A stretch of 44,143 nucleotides of DNA, taken from positions 1 to 44,143 of the forward strand of contig WFPK01000052.1 in the NCBI GenBank assembly GCA_015487555.1. The letters are read 5' to 3'. This document shows, piece after piece, positions 1 to 8,881 of the stretch; within the stretch, counting starts at the first letter, position 1, and every line of letters begins with the position of its first letter. This stretch comes from Phycisphaerales bacterium. Its GTDB lineage: Bacteria > Planctomycetota > Phycisphaerae > Phycisphaerales > UBA1924. The notes beneath the pieces were generated by a model. That model was not told where the DNA came from and did no database searches. It saw only the letters and a program-made list of their open reading frames with translations. The position numbers and the translations under genes were made by a program.

Positions 1-119
1 AAAAGTATCAATACCCCAAATATGCCTGATGAGCGCATCCTTTTGTGTCCGATGGGAATATTGCCGAGCGACACCCTGTTGACCTTGCACACCAACTTCG
101 GTACAGTCTGAGCACGCCT

Positions 120-524
120 ATGAGCACCCGTTTCCTCGCCATCCTGATCCTCCTGCTGCCAACGCTCTCGGGCGTAGGGGCTTTGGTAAGACAAGATGGG
201 CATGCGGGGACGGCATCGGGGTGCTGCGAGATTGTTGAAGTTGTCTCTTGCTGTGGAAAAGTCAGCTACGAAAAAACCTGCCCTGCCAGTGGTGGTGAAT
301 GCCAATGCGCAGCCAGCCCTGCGGACATGCCGATCCCATCTTCTCTCCCGCTGCTGCCTTTGACACTTGGCAGCATGACCTACAAAATCCCCCCTTCGAA
401 GGAGCTTCTCTTTGAAGCGGCGGTCGAGGCGCCAACTGCTCGCCTGCTGGGGATAGATACACTCAAAAACAACGATCCCTCACACAATCAGGCCCAAGCA
501 ATCCTGGGTGTCTGGCGAATCTAG
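120..524 (+). CDS. Small cysteine-rich exported protein, first gene of the metal-efflux locus
   Basis: A 134-residue protein that I do not recognise as a named family. Residues 1-21 form a typical signal peptide (Arg4, then a Leu/Ile-rich core ending in Gly-Val-Gly-Ala). The mature N-terminal third is rich in cysteine: Cys35, 36, 44, 45, 54, 61 and 63, including two CC pairs and a CxC. This suggests periplasmic metal binding or disulfide-rich structure. The rest is low in Cys and ends in 'GVWRI'. I chose the ATG at 120 because the signal peptide begins there; the same frame stays open upstream to 45, but that extension is polar and would bury the signal. It lies 92 bp upstream of the TolC-like gene on the same strand, so an accessory role in metal resistance is inferred from context only. 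Confidence 0.6.
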   Translation: MSTRFLAILILLLPTLSGVGALVRQDGHAGTASGCCEIVEVVSCCGKVSYEKTCPASGGECQCAASPADMPIPSSLPLLPLTLGSMTYKIPPSKELLFEAAVEAPTARLLGIDTLKNNDPSHNQAQAILGVWRI

Positions 525-527
525 CTC

Positions 528-581
528 GGTTCAATAAGAGCAATATGCGCTGCGCATGTTGAAATCTCTTATCATTGAACC
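528..581. promoter_or_regulatory. Long nested imperfect palindrome between the first gene and the efflux operon
   Basis: Seen directly: GGTTCA at 528-533 pairs with TGAACC at 576-581, ATAAGAG (534-540) pairs with CTCTTAT (566-572), and CAA plus ATGCG near 541-549 pairs with CGCAT plus TTG near 553-561. These nest into one hairpin of about 54 nt with small bulges. It begins 3 nt after the stop codon of the Cys-rich gene and ends 35 nt before the TolC-like start. It could be a terminator or attenuator in RNA, or an operator read as DNA. No run of T follows it, which argues against a simple intrinsic terminator. Confidence 0.5.
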
Positions 582-616
582 AAGCACGATTTGACCCGAA
601 ACTCAGGAGCCTTTCT

Positions 617-2077
617 ATGGCTATGCACAACGCGGTGCGCCTTTTGGGCGTATCGGCTGGCGTCGTGATCCTCGCAGGATGCACCAGCCCATTTGATCCC
701 CCCGCAAACACACGCACCACCACCCGATTGACCATGCCCGCCAACCAAGCGGTCCTTGATTCCGCCTATCGGCACGCAGAATCCCAGGACAGCACGCCGG
801 TATCGACCATCCAGATTGATACTTCGCCCGAATCTTATGTTCGTTACGCCTTGTTCAATAGCCCGGCTGTGGAACAGGCCTACCAGAGATGGCGGGCAGC
901 ATCTCAGCGACTCCCGCAGGTCAAAGCGTTGCCTGATCCGCGTCTGAACATCGGATTCTTCCTCAACGAGGTCGAAACCCGGGTTGGCCCTCAGCAGGGC
1001 AAGGTTGGTATTCAGCAGACCTTCCCGTGGATCGGCAAGCTCCGCGATCGTGAAGACGCTGCTGCCAAGGGCGTACTCGCTGCGTGGTACCAATATCAGC
1101 AAACCCAGCTCCGTGTCGCCGAGCAGGTGATGAGCTCGTTGCACGATCTGGTCTACCTTGATGAAGCGATCCGTATCACCAAGGAAAACTATGCACTGAT
1201 CGAGTCTTTTGAAGAGGTCGTTCGTGCCCGGTATCGTGTGGGCGCAGGTTCACACCCCGAGCTCATCCGTGTGCAGGTGGCGATGGGGCAGCTCGAAGAT
1301 CGTGTGCTTGGGCTCGAAGCCCTCCGCCCGGCGTATGTCGCCTCACTCAATGCGGTGCTCAATCGGCATCCTCAGGCCGATGTCCCCGCGGGGATCGCGT
1401 TGGCAAATGCGGTTGCGTCTGATGATGCCGAGCAAATCGCCCAGATGGCCTATGAGTGGAGCCCGGTCCTCCACTCCATCAACCAGCGCATCGAGCAGGC
1501 ACGCATCGAGACTCGAGTTGCCCGCAAGGATGGGTATCCAGATTTGACCATCGGCATTGACTATATCGTCACCGATGAAGCAGCCAACCCGTCGATCGCT
1601 GAGAGTGGCGATGACCCGATCATACTCGGATTCGGGATCAATCTACCGATCTGGCGTGAGAAGTACGACGCAAAGGTCCGCGAATCGATCGCCCGTCGCC
1701 TTTCGATCAGCCGAGAGTTCGATGCCCAGACCAACACGATCTCGGCCCAGGTCTATCAGGCATGGTTCGAGCACACCGATGCCGATCGGCGGGTTCGGCT
1801 CTACGAACAATCGCTGATCCCCAAAGCCCAGGAATCACTCTCGGCCTCGCTGGCGGGTTTCCGCACCGGCGACCAAGAGTTCCTCGATCTGCTCGACACT
1901 GAGCGCACCTTGCTCGAGTTTTCCATCGCCGCCCAGCGTGCCCGCGCAGACCGAGGCAAGGCCCTCGCCACCCTCAACCGACTCGTCGGGCGTGCAGTCC
2001 CGACTGCCCCCACTCCCCCCACCACTGATTCACACCCCAACCACACCGATCCCATCCCAAGCGAGGTCAAGCCATGA
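617..2077 (+). CDS. TolC/CusC-family outer-membrane efflux lipoprotein
   Basis: This 486-residue protein is the outer-membrane channel of a tripartite RND efflux system. The N-terminus is a lipoprotein signal with lipobox LAGC and lipidated Cys22, as in CusC. The mature part has the two-fold repeat of long amphipathic helices typical of outer membrane factors: the N-terminal half opens with 'YVRYALFNSPAV' and the second half carries 'QAWFEHTDADRRVRLYEQ' followed by 'FRTGDQEFLDLLD'. The last 30 residues are a Pro/Thr-rich tail. The ATG at 617 has AGGAG at 605-609; a start at 575 would put 14 extra residues before the signal peptide. The stop overlaps the start of the adaptor gene by 4 bp, implying translational coupling. 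Substrate is inferred from the CusBA-like partners to be Cu(I)/Ag(I). Confidence 0.9.
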   Translation: MAMHNAVRLLGVSAGVVILAGCTSPFDPPANTRTTTRLTMPANQAVLDSAYRHAESQDSTPVSTIQIDTSPESYVRYALFNSPAVEQAYQRWRAASQRLPQVKALPDPRLNIGFFLNEVETRVGPQQGKVGIQQTFPWIGKLRDREDAAAKGVLAAWYQYQQTQLRVAEQVMSSLHDLVYLDEAIRITKENYALIESFEEVVRARYRVGAGSHPELIRVQVAMGQLEDRVLGLEALRPAYVASLNAVLNRHPQADVPAGIALANAVASDDAEQIAQMAYEWSPVLHSINQRIEQARIETRVARKDGYPDLTIGIDYIVTDEAANPSIAESGDDPIILGFGINLPIWREKYDAKVRESIARRLSISREFDAQTNTISAQVYQAWFEHTDADRRVRLYEQSLIPKAQESLSASLAGFRTGDQEFLDLLDTERTLLEFSIAAQRARADRGKALATLNRLVGRAVPTAPTPPTTDSHPNHTDPIPSEVKP

Positions 2078-4143
2078 GTGCACTCAACGAGAAAGCAATG
2101 CCCATCATCCGTTGGATCTGGCAGCGAATCTCCGCTGCGGTCGCGCTCGTGCTGATTATCAGCGCATTGGTCCTCGGATACAGAGTCGGCACCCCGGCCC
2201 CCGAACCCGAGCTCACCGATGTCGCGCAATCCGATGGTGACGATGATGCTTCGCCTCAGATGTATACCTGCTCGATGCACCCGGCGGTTCGACTTCCTGA
2301 TCCCGACGCCAAGTGCCCGATCTGCTTTATGGACCTGATCCCGGTCGAAGAAGACGCTGGGGGCGGAAACCCGATGCAGATGACGCTCTCCGAAGATGCC
2401 AAAATCATGAGTCAAGTTGAGACCGCCAAGGTCGGCCGATTCTTTCCCTCGGCGCAAATCCGACTCTATGGCAACCTCGTCTACGACGAGACCTCCGTCG
2501 CCCGGCTCACGGCCTACTTCCCGGGGCGGATTGATCGACTCTTTGTCAACTACATCGGTGTGTCGGTCCAAGAGGGCGACCACCTCGCCGAGCTCTATAG
2601 CCCGGACCTGCTCGCAGCGTTCGAAGAGCTCCGCCAGGCGAAGAACTCATTCGAGAACTCGCTCAACGCGAGCGCGTTTCTCCGTGAAACCGCTGGCCAA
2701 ACACTCACGGCTTCACGCGAGAAGCTCCGCCTCTTTGGACTTACCCAAGAGCAGGTCGAACAGGTCGAGTCCGGCGAGTTCGACTCGGATCAGCTGACGG
2801 TCTACGCACCGATCGGTGGCGTAGTAACGCATCTGTCTGCTCGCGAAGGCGACTACCTCAAAACTGGCGATCCAATTGCCACCGTGTCTGATCTCTCTCG
2901 CCTCTGGCTCGATCTTGAGGCCTACGAATCTCAACTCCCCCTGCTCCGATGGGGAATGCCCGTTACCTTTACCGTCGAAGCGCACCCAGGCGAGACCTTT
3001 GAAGGACGCGTTTCATTCATCGAACCGATCGTTGATGAACACACGCGTACCGCAGCTGTGCGCGTCGCGGTGGATAATACTGACTTGCGTTTGAAACCCG
3101 GAATGTTCTCAACAGCGGTCGTCCGAGCCAAGATCGCAGCCGACGGCGTGGTGCTCTCCGATGAGCTCGCCGGGCGGTGGGTCAGCCCGATGCATCCTAC
3201 CCATATCAGCGACACGCCGAGCGTCTGCCCGGTCTGTAGCATGGATATGGTGCCCGCCGAATCGCTCGGCGTCGTTGGGGACTCGTCCGAAGTGGAAATC
3301 CCCTTGGTGATCCCACGAACCGCGGTGCTCTTTACCGGCGTTCGCTCGGTGGTTTATGTTTCGGTGCCCGATCAAGAACAACCGACCTACGAAGGACGCG
3401 TCGTTACGCTTGGGCCACGGGCGGGCGAGTTCTACACCGTGCGTTCAGGATTGAAAGAAGGCGAAGAGGTCGTCGTCAATGGCGCCTTCCGCATCGACAG
3501 CGCCATGCAGATCTCGGCCAAGCCGAGCATGATGATGCCCGAAGGTGGCGGCGGTGGCGGCGGGCACAACCACGGCGGCGCTCCCAAAGCTGCTGCAATG
3601 GGCGATATGAACCGTGCTGCTCCGGAGCAATTCATTGAAGACCTCACCCCCATCTACTCGGCGTATCTCGATGCACAAGAGCGATTGGCCGACGATGATC
3701 TTGGCGGATTCATCGACGCGGCGGCGCGGCTCCGCGAAGCTTCTGAATCGGTCAAGCCCATCGGGCTGCTGGGTTCTTCGCTGGGCATCTGGCGTCGATC
3801 CGCTGCGATCCTCGACGACAACCCGAGCATCACCGCAATTGACGCTGCCCGTGTCCGGTTCGAGGAGCTGACCCTCGCGGTGCTGCATCTCCAGAACCAG
3901 TTCGGGCATACCGGGCAAGAAACCATGTACGCAGCCTATTGCCCGATGGCCTTTGACTTTGAAGGTGCCAAGTGGATTCAGCGAGGCACCGAGATCAACA
4001 ACCCATACTTCGGAAGCGAGATGCTCCGGTGTGGTGATATCCAGGAAACCATGCCTCCGATTGATGCCGGCGTAACCGACGAGATCGACATGGGTGAGAT
4101 GGATATGAGCACGGACGAACATAAGGGGCACACGAATGACTGA
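2074..4143 (+). CDS. cusB: CusB-like periplasmic adaptor with three metal-binding modules
   Basis: A 689-residue membrane-fusion protein linking the RND pump to the outer-membrane channel. A membrane anchor lies at about 17-36. A heavy-metal-binding domain follows at about 63-91 (YTCSMHP then CPICFMDL), as in CusB/CzcB of many bacteria. The core has barrel-sandwich and helical-hairpin segments ('YFPGRIDRLFV', 'LYAPDLLAAFEEL'-like). A second copy of the heavy-metal module sits inside the protein at about 369-393 (SPMHP then CPVCSMDM). Next comes a Gly/His linker (GGGGGGGHNHGG), then a C-terminal DUF3347-like region with CPMA near 622 and 'NPYFGSEMLRCG'. Three separate Met/Cys/His sites make it unusually metal-rich. 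It is coupled by overlap to both neighbours (4 bp upstream, 8 bp downstream). The copper/silver specificity is inferred from the Met/Cys-rich sites. Confidence 0.88.
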   Translation: MSALNEKAMPIIRWIWQRISAAVALVLIISALVLGYRVGTPAPEPELTDVAQSDGDDDASPQMYTCSMHPAVRLPDPDAKCPICFMDLIPVEEDAGGGNPMQMTLSEDAKIMSQVETAKVGRFFPSAQIRLYGNLVYDETSVARLTAYFPGRIDRLFVNYIGVSVQEGDHLAELYSPDLLAAFEELRQAKNSFENSLNASAFLRETAGQTLTASREKLRLFGLTQEQVEQVESGEFDSDQLTVYAPIGGVVTHLSAREGDYLKTGDPIATVSDLSRLWLDLEAYESQLPLLRWGMPVTFTVEAHPGETFEGRVSFIEPIVDEHTRTAAVRVAVDNTDLRLKPGMFSTAVVRAKIAADGVVLSDELAGRWVSPMHPTHISDTPSVCPVCSMDMVPAESLGVVGDSSEVEIPLVIPRTAVLFTGVRSVVYVSVPDQEQPTYEGRVVTLGPRAGEFYTVRSGLKEGEEVVVNGAFRIDSAMQISAKPSMMMPEGGGGGGGHNHGGAPKAAAMGDMNRAAPEQFIEDLTPIYSAYLDAQERLADDDLGGFIDAAARLREASESVKPIGLLGSSLGIWRRSAAILDDNPSITAIDAARVRFEELTLAVLHLQNQFGHTGQETMYAAYCPMAFDFEGAKWIQRGTEINNPYFGSEMLRCGDIQETMPPIDAGVTDEIDMGEMDMSTDEHKGHTND

Positions 4144-7100
4144 GTTGAATCATTCACCAAACCCAGGCCCCGTCGCCCGGCTCATCCGGTTCTGTCTCGA
4201 ACAGAAAATCGTCGTGGCGATCTTGCTTTTGACCGTGATCCTCTGGGGTATTCTCGTTGCCCCGTTCGACTGGGATATCGGCGATCTCCCCCGTGATCCG
4301 GTGCCTGTCGATGCCATCCCTGATATCGGCGAGAATCAGCAGATCGTTTTTACGGAATGGATGGGAAGGTCGCCTCAGGATATTGATGACCAGATTTCCT
4401 ACCCGATGACCGTGGCGCTCTTGGGCATCCCGGGGGTCAAGGATATTCGAAGCTACTCGGTCTTTGGATTCTCGACCATCTATATTGTGTTCGAAGACGA
4501 CATCGAGTTCTACTGGTCTCGCTCGCGTGTGCTCGAAAAACTCAACTCGCTCCCCGCGGGCACACTCCCGCCGGGTGTCTCGCCTGCGCTGGGACCCGAT
4601 GCGACCGCGCTGGGACAGGTCTTCTGGTACACACTCGAAGGACGCGACAAGGAGGGCAACCCCACCGGTGGGTGGGAACCCGACGAACTCCGCACCATCC
4701 AGGACTTCACCGTCAAGTATCAGCTCGCTGGCGTCGAGGGGGTCAGTGAAGTCGCATCCATCGGCGGGTTTATCCGCGAATACCAGGTCGATGTGAACCC
4801 CGACGCCATGCGTGCAGCCGGGATCACCCTCAAGCAGGTCATCAGTGCCGTCCGAAGCAGCAACCTCGATGTCGGTGCTCGAACACTCGAAGTCAATCGC
4901 GCCGAATACATCGTCCGTGGGTTAGGATTCATCGAAGATCCAAAGGATCTCGAACAAACCGCCATTACATCCCGCGACGGCATCCCAATTCTGATCAGTG
5001 ACATCGCCAAAGTGTCGTACGGCCCTGCCCAGCGTCGAGGCGTGCTCACCAAGGGCGGTGTCGAAGCTGTCGGTGGCGTGGTGGTTGTCCGGTATGGTGA
5101 AAACCCAATGGCTACGATCCAACGGATCAAAGACCAGATCGCGCTGACCGCATCGGGACTCCCATCGAAGATTCTCTCCGATGGCACCGAAAGCCGGGTG
5201 ACGGTTGTTCCGTTCTATGATCGCTCGGGGCTCATCAATGAAACCCTCCAGACGCTCAACTCGGCCATCGAACAACAAGTCTATGTGACGATCATCGTCG
5301 TCGTACTCATGGTCATGCACCTGCGGAGCAGTATTCTGATTGGTGCGATGCTTCCGATCACGGTGCTGGGCACCTTCATCGGGATGAAAACTTTCAAGGT
5401 CGATGCCAACATTGTCGCGCTCTCGGGAATCGCGATTGCGATCGGCACGATTGTGGATATGGGCATTGTGCTCAGCGAGAATATCCTCCGGAATCTTGAT
5501 GAAGCTGATCCGGAAGAATCGAGATTGGAAGTGGTCTACCGCGCCTCGGCCGAAGTCGGCGGGGCGGTATTGACCGCGGTGGCGACGACGGTTGTCGGGT
5601 TCTTGCCGGTGTTTACGATGCAGGCAGCCGAGGGCAAACTCTTCAAACCTCTGGCGTATACTAAGACCTTTGCGCTCATTGCCTCGATCATCATCGCCTT
5701 GACCATTTTGCCCGCTGCTGCCCAAATTTTGATGGGATTCCGAATTCCCAGAAAATCACTCCGTGTGCTTGCCTCGGCACTGCTCACGCTTGCCGGTTTA
5801 GTGATTGCGTTCATGATCTCCCCATTTGGCGGCATGTTGATCGCATCGTTCGGTGCGTTCTACCTGTTTGAACCGGTCTTGCCAAAGCTCGTTACGCGCA
5901 CCTTGCAATGGTCGGCCAATATTGTGGTCGTGGTCGTCGTGCTTGTTGTGCTGGCCAACTCATGGGAGCCATTGGGCCCTGAACCCGGAACCTTTGGCAA
6001 TGCATTCTTTATCGCAGCCATCGTCGGCGGATTGCTGTTGACCTTCTGGGTCATCCGGATTCTTTTCCCTTATGTGTTGGGATGGGCGCTACGCCACAAG
6101 ATTATTGCAATCTCGCCGGCCGTCTTCGTGGCCCTCTTTGGCGCAACCGTCTGGCTTGGATTCAATCAGGTCTGGGGATGGCTCCCTGAGAAGATTCGTC
6201 ACAGCGAGCAGGTCGTCAAGATATCCCATTCTTTGCCTGGGCTTGGCTCGGAGTTCATGCCTTCGCTTGATGAAGGGTCGTTCCTCTACATGCCCACCAC
6301 CATGCCTCACGCTTCGATCGGCGAGGCGACCGATATCCTCAAGGAGCTTGACCGGCGCATTCTGAGTGTGCCCGAGGTCAAATCTTCCGTTGGCAAAATC
6401 GGACGCGTGGACAGCCCGCTCGACCCTGCGCCGATCTCCATGATCGAAACACTCATCGAGTACAAGGATGAATACATCACCGACGAAGCTGGGCACCACA
6501 TACTCTATGAGGTGGATTCGGATGGTGAGTATGTCCGCACAGATACAGGCGAGCTTATCGAAGACCCCGACGGCAAGCCCTACCGCCAGTGGCGCGACGA
6601 GATTGATTCGGCACAGGATATCTGGGACGAAATCGCCCAGGTCGCCAAAATGCCCGGCGTCACCGGCGCGCCCAAGCTCCAGCCCATCGAAACCCGCATC
6701 GTGATGCTTCAGTCCGGATTCCGCGCACCGATGGGGATCAAGGTCTATGGGCCAACACTCGAAGCCATCGAAACCTTCGGGCTCGAGCTCGAACGACTCC
6801 TCAAGGAGGTCCCCACGGTCCAACCCGAAGCGGTCTTCGCCGATCGTGTGGTCGGCAAGCCCTACCTCGAGATTGATATCGACCGCGAGAAGATCGCACG
6901 CTACGGCATCCAGATCACCGATGTCCAAGATGTGATCGAAGTCGCCATCGGGGGCAAGGCGCTCACCATGACCGTTGAAGGACGCGAGCGTTATCCGGTG
7001 CGTGTCCGGTATCTGCGCGAGCTGCGCGATCAGCCTGAGACACTCGACGATATCTTGGTTCCTGCTCCCGATGGGACACAGGTTCCACTGAGTGAACTCG

Positions 7101-7948
7101 CAACGGTTGTCTACCGCCGAGGCCCGCAGATCGTCAAGAGCGAGGACACCTTCCTTGTTGCCTATGTCCTCTTCGACAAACAGCCCGGCGTCGCCGAGGT
7201 GACGGTTGTCGAAGATTCCAAAGCATACATCCAGTCTAAAATTGATTCCGGCGACCTGATCGTCCCGGCGGGGGTGAGCTTTGACTTTGCAGGCTCCTAC
7301 AAGAATCAGCTCCGGGCTGCCAAGCGTCTGAGCATTGTGCTTCCGCTCTCGCTGGTGGTGATTTTCATGCTTCTCTACTTCCAGTTCAAAAAAGTTGGCG
7401 TGACGCTGATGGTCTTCTCAGGCGTGTTTGTCGCCTGGGGAGGCGGTTTCATGATGCTCTGGCTCTATGCCCAGCCCTGGTTTCTCAACTTTGATTTCAT
7501 GGGAACGAATATTCGAGAGCTCTTCCAGATTCGTCAATATAACCTGAGCGTCGCGGTCTGGGTCGGTTTCCTGGCGCTCTTTGGCATCGCAACCGACGAC
7601 GGCGTCATCATGGCTACACGGATCGAACAATCCATGAAAGAGGACAAGCCCGATACCATCGAAGCGATTCGCAAATCTGTCATCACGGGTGGGCGTTTGC
7701 GCATCCGGGCAGCCGTCATGACCAGCGCCACCACCATCCTTGCCCTCCTGCCCGTGCTCACCAGCACCGGGCGAGGGTCAGATATCATGATCCCGATGGC
7801 CATTCCCACCTTTGGCGGAATGGCTGTGGCATCAATTACTTGGTTTGTTGTTCCTATCCTGTATAGCTGGGCCCAGGAATGGAAACTCCGTTTGTTCCCA
7901 AGCCCCAGCACCAACACGAAACCCCTCACTCAAGGAGATATTTCATGA
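4136..7948 (+). CDS. cusA: CusA/CzcA-family heavy-metal RND efflux pump, enlarged
   Basis: A 1270-residue inner-membrane proton-driven pump, about 220 residues longer than Escherichia coli CusA (1047). Family marks include 'VDAIPDIGENQQIVFTEW' near the N-terminus, the porter-domain stretch 'SRSRVLEKLNSLP', the TM4 proton-relay segment GTIVDMGIV with Asp441, and the late segment 'NLSVAVWVGFLALFGIA' followed by TDDGVIMATR. The extra length has two sources. One is a hydrophobic block at about 540-650 with roughly four additional membrane-like segments between the usual TM6 and TM7. The other is an acidic insertion around 780-820 in the second periplasmic loop. AAGGGG lies just upstream of the start, which overlaps the adaptor gene by 8 bp. 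Cu/Ag export is the best guess because of the partner proteins; Co/Zn/Cd cannot be excluded from motifs alone. Confidence 0.9.
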   Translation: MTELNHSPNPGPVARLIRFCLEQKIVVAILLLTVILWGILVAPFDWDIGDLPRDPVPVDAIPDIGENQQIVFTEWMGRSPQDIDDQISYPMTVALLGIPGVKDIRSYSVFGFSTIYIVFEDDIEFYWSRSRVLEKLNSLPAGTLPPGVSPALGPDATALGQVFWYTLEGRDKEGNPTGGWEPDELRTIQDFTVKYQLAGVEGVSEVASIGGFIREYQVDVNPDAMRAAGITLKQVISAVRSSNLDVGARTLEVNRAEYIVRGLGFIEDPKDLEQTAITSRDGIPILISDIAKVSYGPAQRRGVLTKGGVEAVGGVVVVRYGENPMATIQRIKDQIALTASGLPSKILSDGTESRVTVVPFYDRSGLINETLQTLNSAIEQQVYVTIIVVVLMVMHLRSSILIGAMLPITVLGTFIGMKTFKVDANIVALSGIAIAIGTIVDMGIVLSENILRNLDEADPEESRLEVVYRASAEVGGAVLTAVATTVVGFLPVFTMQAAEGKLFKPLAYTKTFALIASIIIALTILPAAAQILMGFRIPRKSLRVLASALLTLAGLVIAFMISPFGGMLIASFGAFYLFEPVLPKLVTRTLQWSANIVVVVVVLVVLANSWEPLGPEPGTFGNAFFIAAIVGGLLLTFWVIRILFPYVLGWALRHKIIAISPAVFVALFGATVWLGFNQVWGWLPEKIRHSEQVVKISHSLPGLGSEFMPSLDEGSFLYMPTTMPHASIGEATDILKELDRRILSVPEVKSSVGKIGRVDSPLDPAPISMIETLIEYKDEYITDEAGHHILYEVDSDGEYVRTDTGELIEDPDGKPYRQWRDEIDSAQDIWDEIAQVAKMPGVTGAPKLQPIETRIVMLQSGFRAPMGIKVYGPTLEAIETFGLELERLLKEVPTVQPEAVFADRVVGKPYLEIDIDREKIARYGIQITDVQDVIEVAIGGKALTMTVEGRERYPVRVRYLRELRDQPETLDDILVPAPDGTQVPLSELATVVYRRGPQIVKSEDTFLVAYVLFDKQPGVAEVTVVEDSKAYIQSKIDSGDLIVPAGVSFDFAGSYKNQLRAAKRLSIVLPLSLVVIFMLLYFQFKKVGVTLMVFSGVFVAWGGGFMMLWLYAQPWFLNFDFMGTNIRELFQIRQYNLSVAVWVGFLALFGIATDDGVIMATRIEQSMKEDKPDTIEAIRKSVITGGRLRIRAAVMTSATTILALLPVLTSTGRGSDIMIPMAIPTFGGMAVASITWFVVPILYSWAQEWKLRLFPSPSTNTKPLTQGDIS

Positions 7949-8865
7949 ACTACCTCTCAACCCTGACCGTGTGTGCCTGTTGCGCACTCTTGACCCCCAC
8001 TGCTCTTGCCGGCCCTGAGCATGGGCATGGGCAGCAAGCCCACACCGAAAAGGCATTCGCTGAGCCCATCAACAAAGTATGCCCGATCGGGAAAGAAGCT
8101 GTCGAAGACGACGGCGGGCGAACCGTGTACAAAGGCAACACCATCGGGTTCTGCTGCCCAGGATGCATCCGCAAGTTCAATGCCTGGGACGAATCCCAAA
8201 AGGATGAGTTTGTCGCCATGTCCATGATGGGCGAAAAGGCAAGCGGGCACGCCAAGATGAAAAAGGGCAAATCCTCCAAGGTGCCCAACACCGGCCCTTA
8301 CCTGCTGAGCACCTGCCCGATCTCGGGACAGAAGCTCGGGTCTATGGGCGCTCCGGTCGTCAAGGAGTATGACGGACGCGAAGTCAAGTTCTGCTGCAAG
8401 ATGTGCGTGCCAAAGTTTGAGAAGGACCTCGACGCTTCCTTTGCCAAGCTCGATCAGCAGATCATCGAATCACAAATCCCGTTCTACCCAACAACCCAGT
8501 GCATTGTTTCCGATCAGCCGCTCACTGGTGAAGACGGGATGGATGAGCCGGTCGATTTCCTTTACAACGGGCGTCTGATCCGTCTGTGCTGCAAGATGTG
8601 CAGAAGTGATTTCAAGAAGGACCCGCAGACCTTTATCAAGGAGCTCGACAAAGCGGTCATCGCCCAGCAGAGCGAAGACTATCCATTGGAGACCTGCCCG
8701 ATCTCAGGCGGCAAGCTCGGCTCGATGGGCAAGCCCGTCGAGGTCGTCTATGCCGGTCGCCTGGTCAAGTTCTGCTGCAAGATGTGCATCCCCAAGTTTG
8801 AGAAGAACCCAATGCCAACCATCGAGAAAATCGACGCTGCATGGATGGCCAAGCACGACGGCTAA
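7945..8865 (+). CDS. Secreted protein with four tandem CCxxC (TRASH/YHS-like) metal-binding domains
   Basis: A 306-residue exported protein. Residues 1-22 are a signal peptide ending LAG, followed by a short His-containing stretch (PEHGHGQQAH). Four repeats follow, each with a Cys, a spacer of about 24-29 residues, then CCxxC: Cys46/70-71/74, Cys124/150-151/154, Cys186/215-216/219 and Cys251/277-278/281. Repeats 2 and 4 are nearly identical (CPISGxKLGSMG ... VKFCCKMCxPKFEK), pointing to recent internal duplication. The pattern resembles TRASH/YHS domains that bind soft metals. The ATG at 7945 overlaps the pump stop (ATGA) and has AAGGAG at 7932-7937; an upstream in-frame start would lie inside the pump gene. 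A periplasmic copper sponge or chaperone feeding the CusBA pump is inferred. Confidence 0.75.
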   Translation: MNYLSTLTVCACCALLTPTALAGPEHGHGQQAHTEKAFAEPINKVCPIGKEAVEDDGGRTVYKGNTIGFCCPGCIRKFNAWDESQKDEFVAMSMMGEKASGHAKMKKGKSSKVPNTGPYLLSTCPISGQKLGSMGAPVVKEYDGREVKFCCKMCVPKFEKDLDASFAKLDQQIIESQIPFYPTTQCIVSDQPLTGEDGMDEPVDFLYNGRLIRLCCKMCRSDFKKDPQTFIKELDKAVIAQQSEDYPLETCPISGGKLGSMGKPVEVVYAGRLVKFCCKMCIPKFEKNPMPTIEKIDAAWMAKHDG

Positions 8866-8881
8866 CCCAAGGAGACCGTAA

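Noticed and set aside
575-616. In-frame extension upstream of the TolC-like start
   Set aside because: It would add 14 residues before a clear lipoprotein signal peptide, and a good AGGAG precedes the ATG at 617.
5281-5725. Long open frames on the strand opposite the cusA-like gene (and many elsewhere)
   Set aside because: They mirror the codon pattern of real genes in this moderately GC-rich DNA, lack ribosome binding sites and encode His/Arg-rich sequences without domains.
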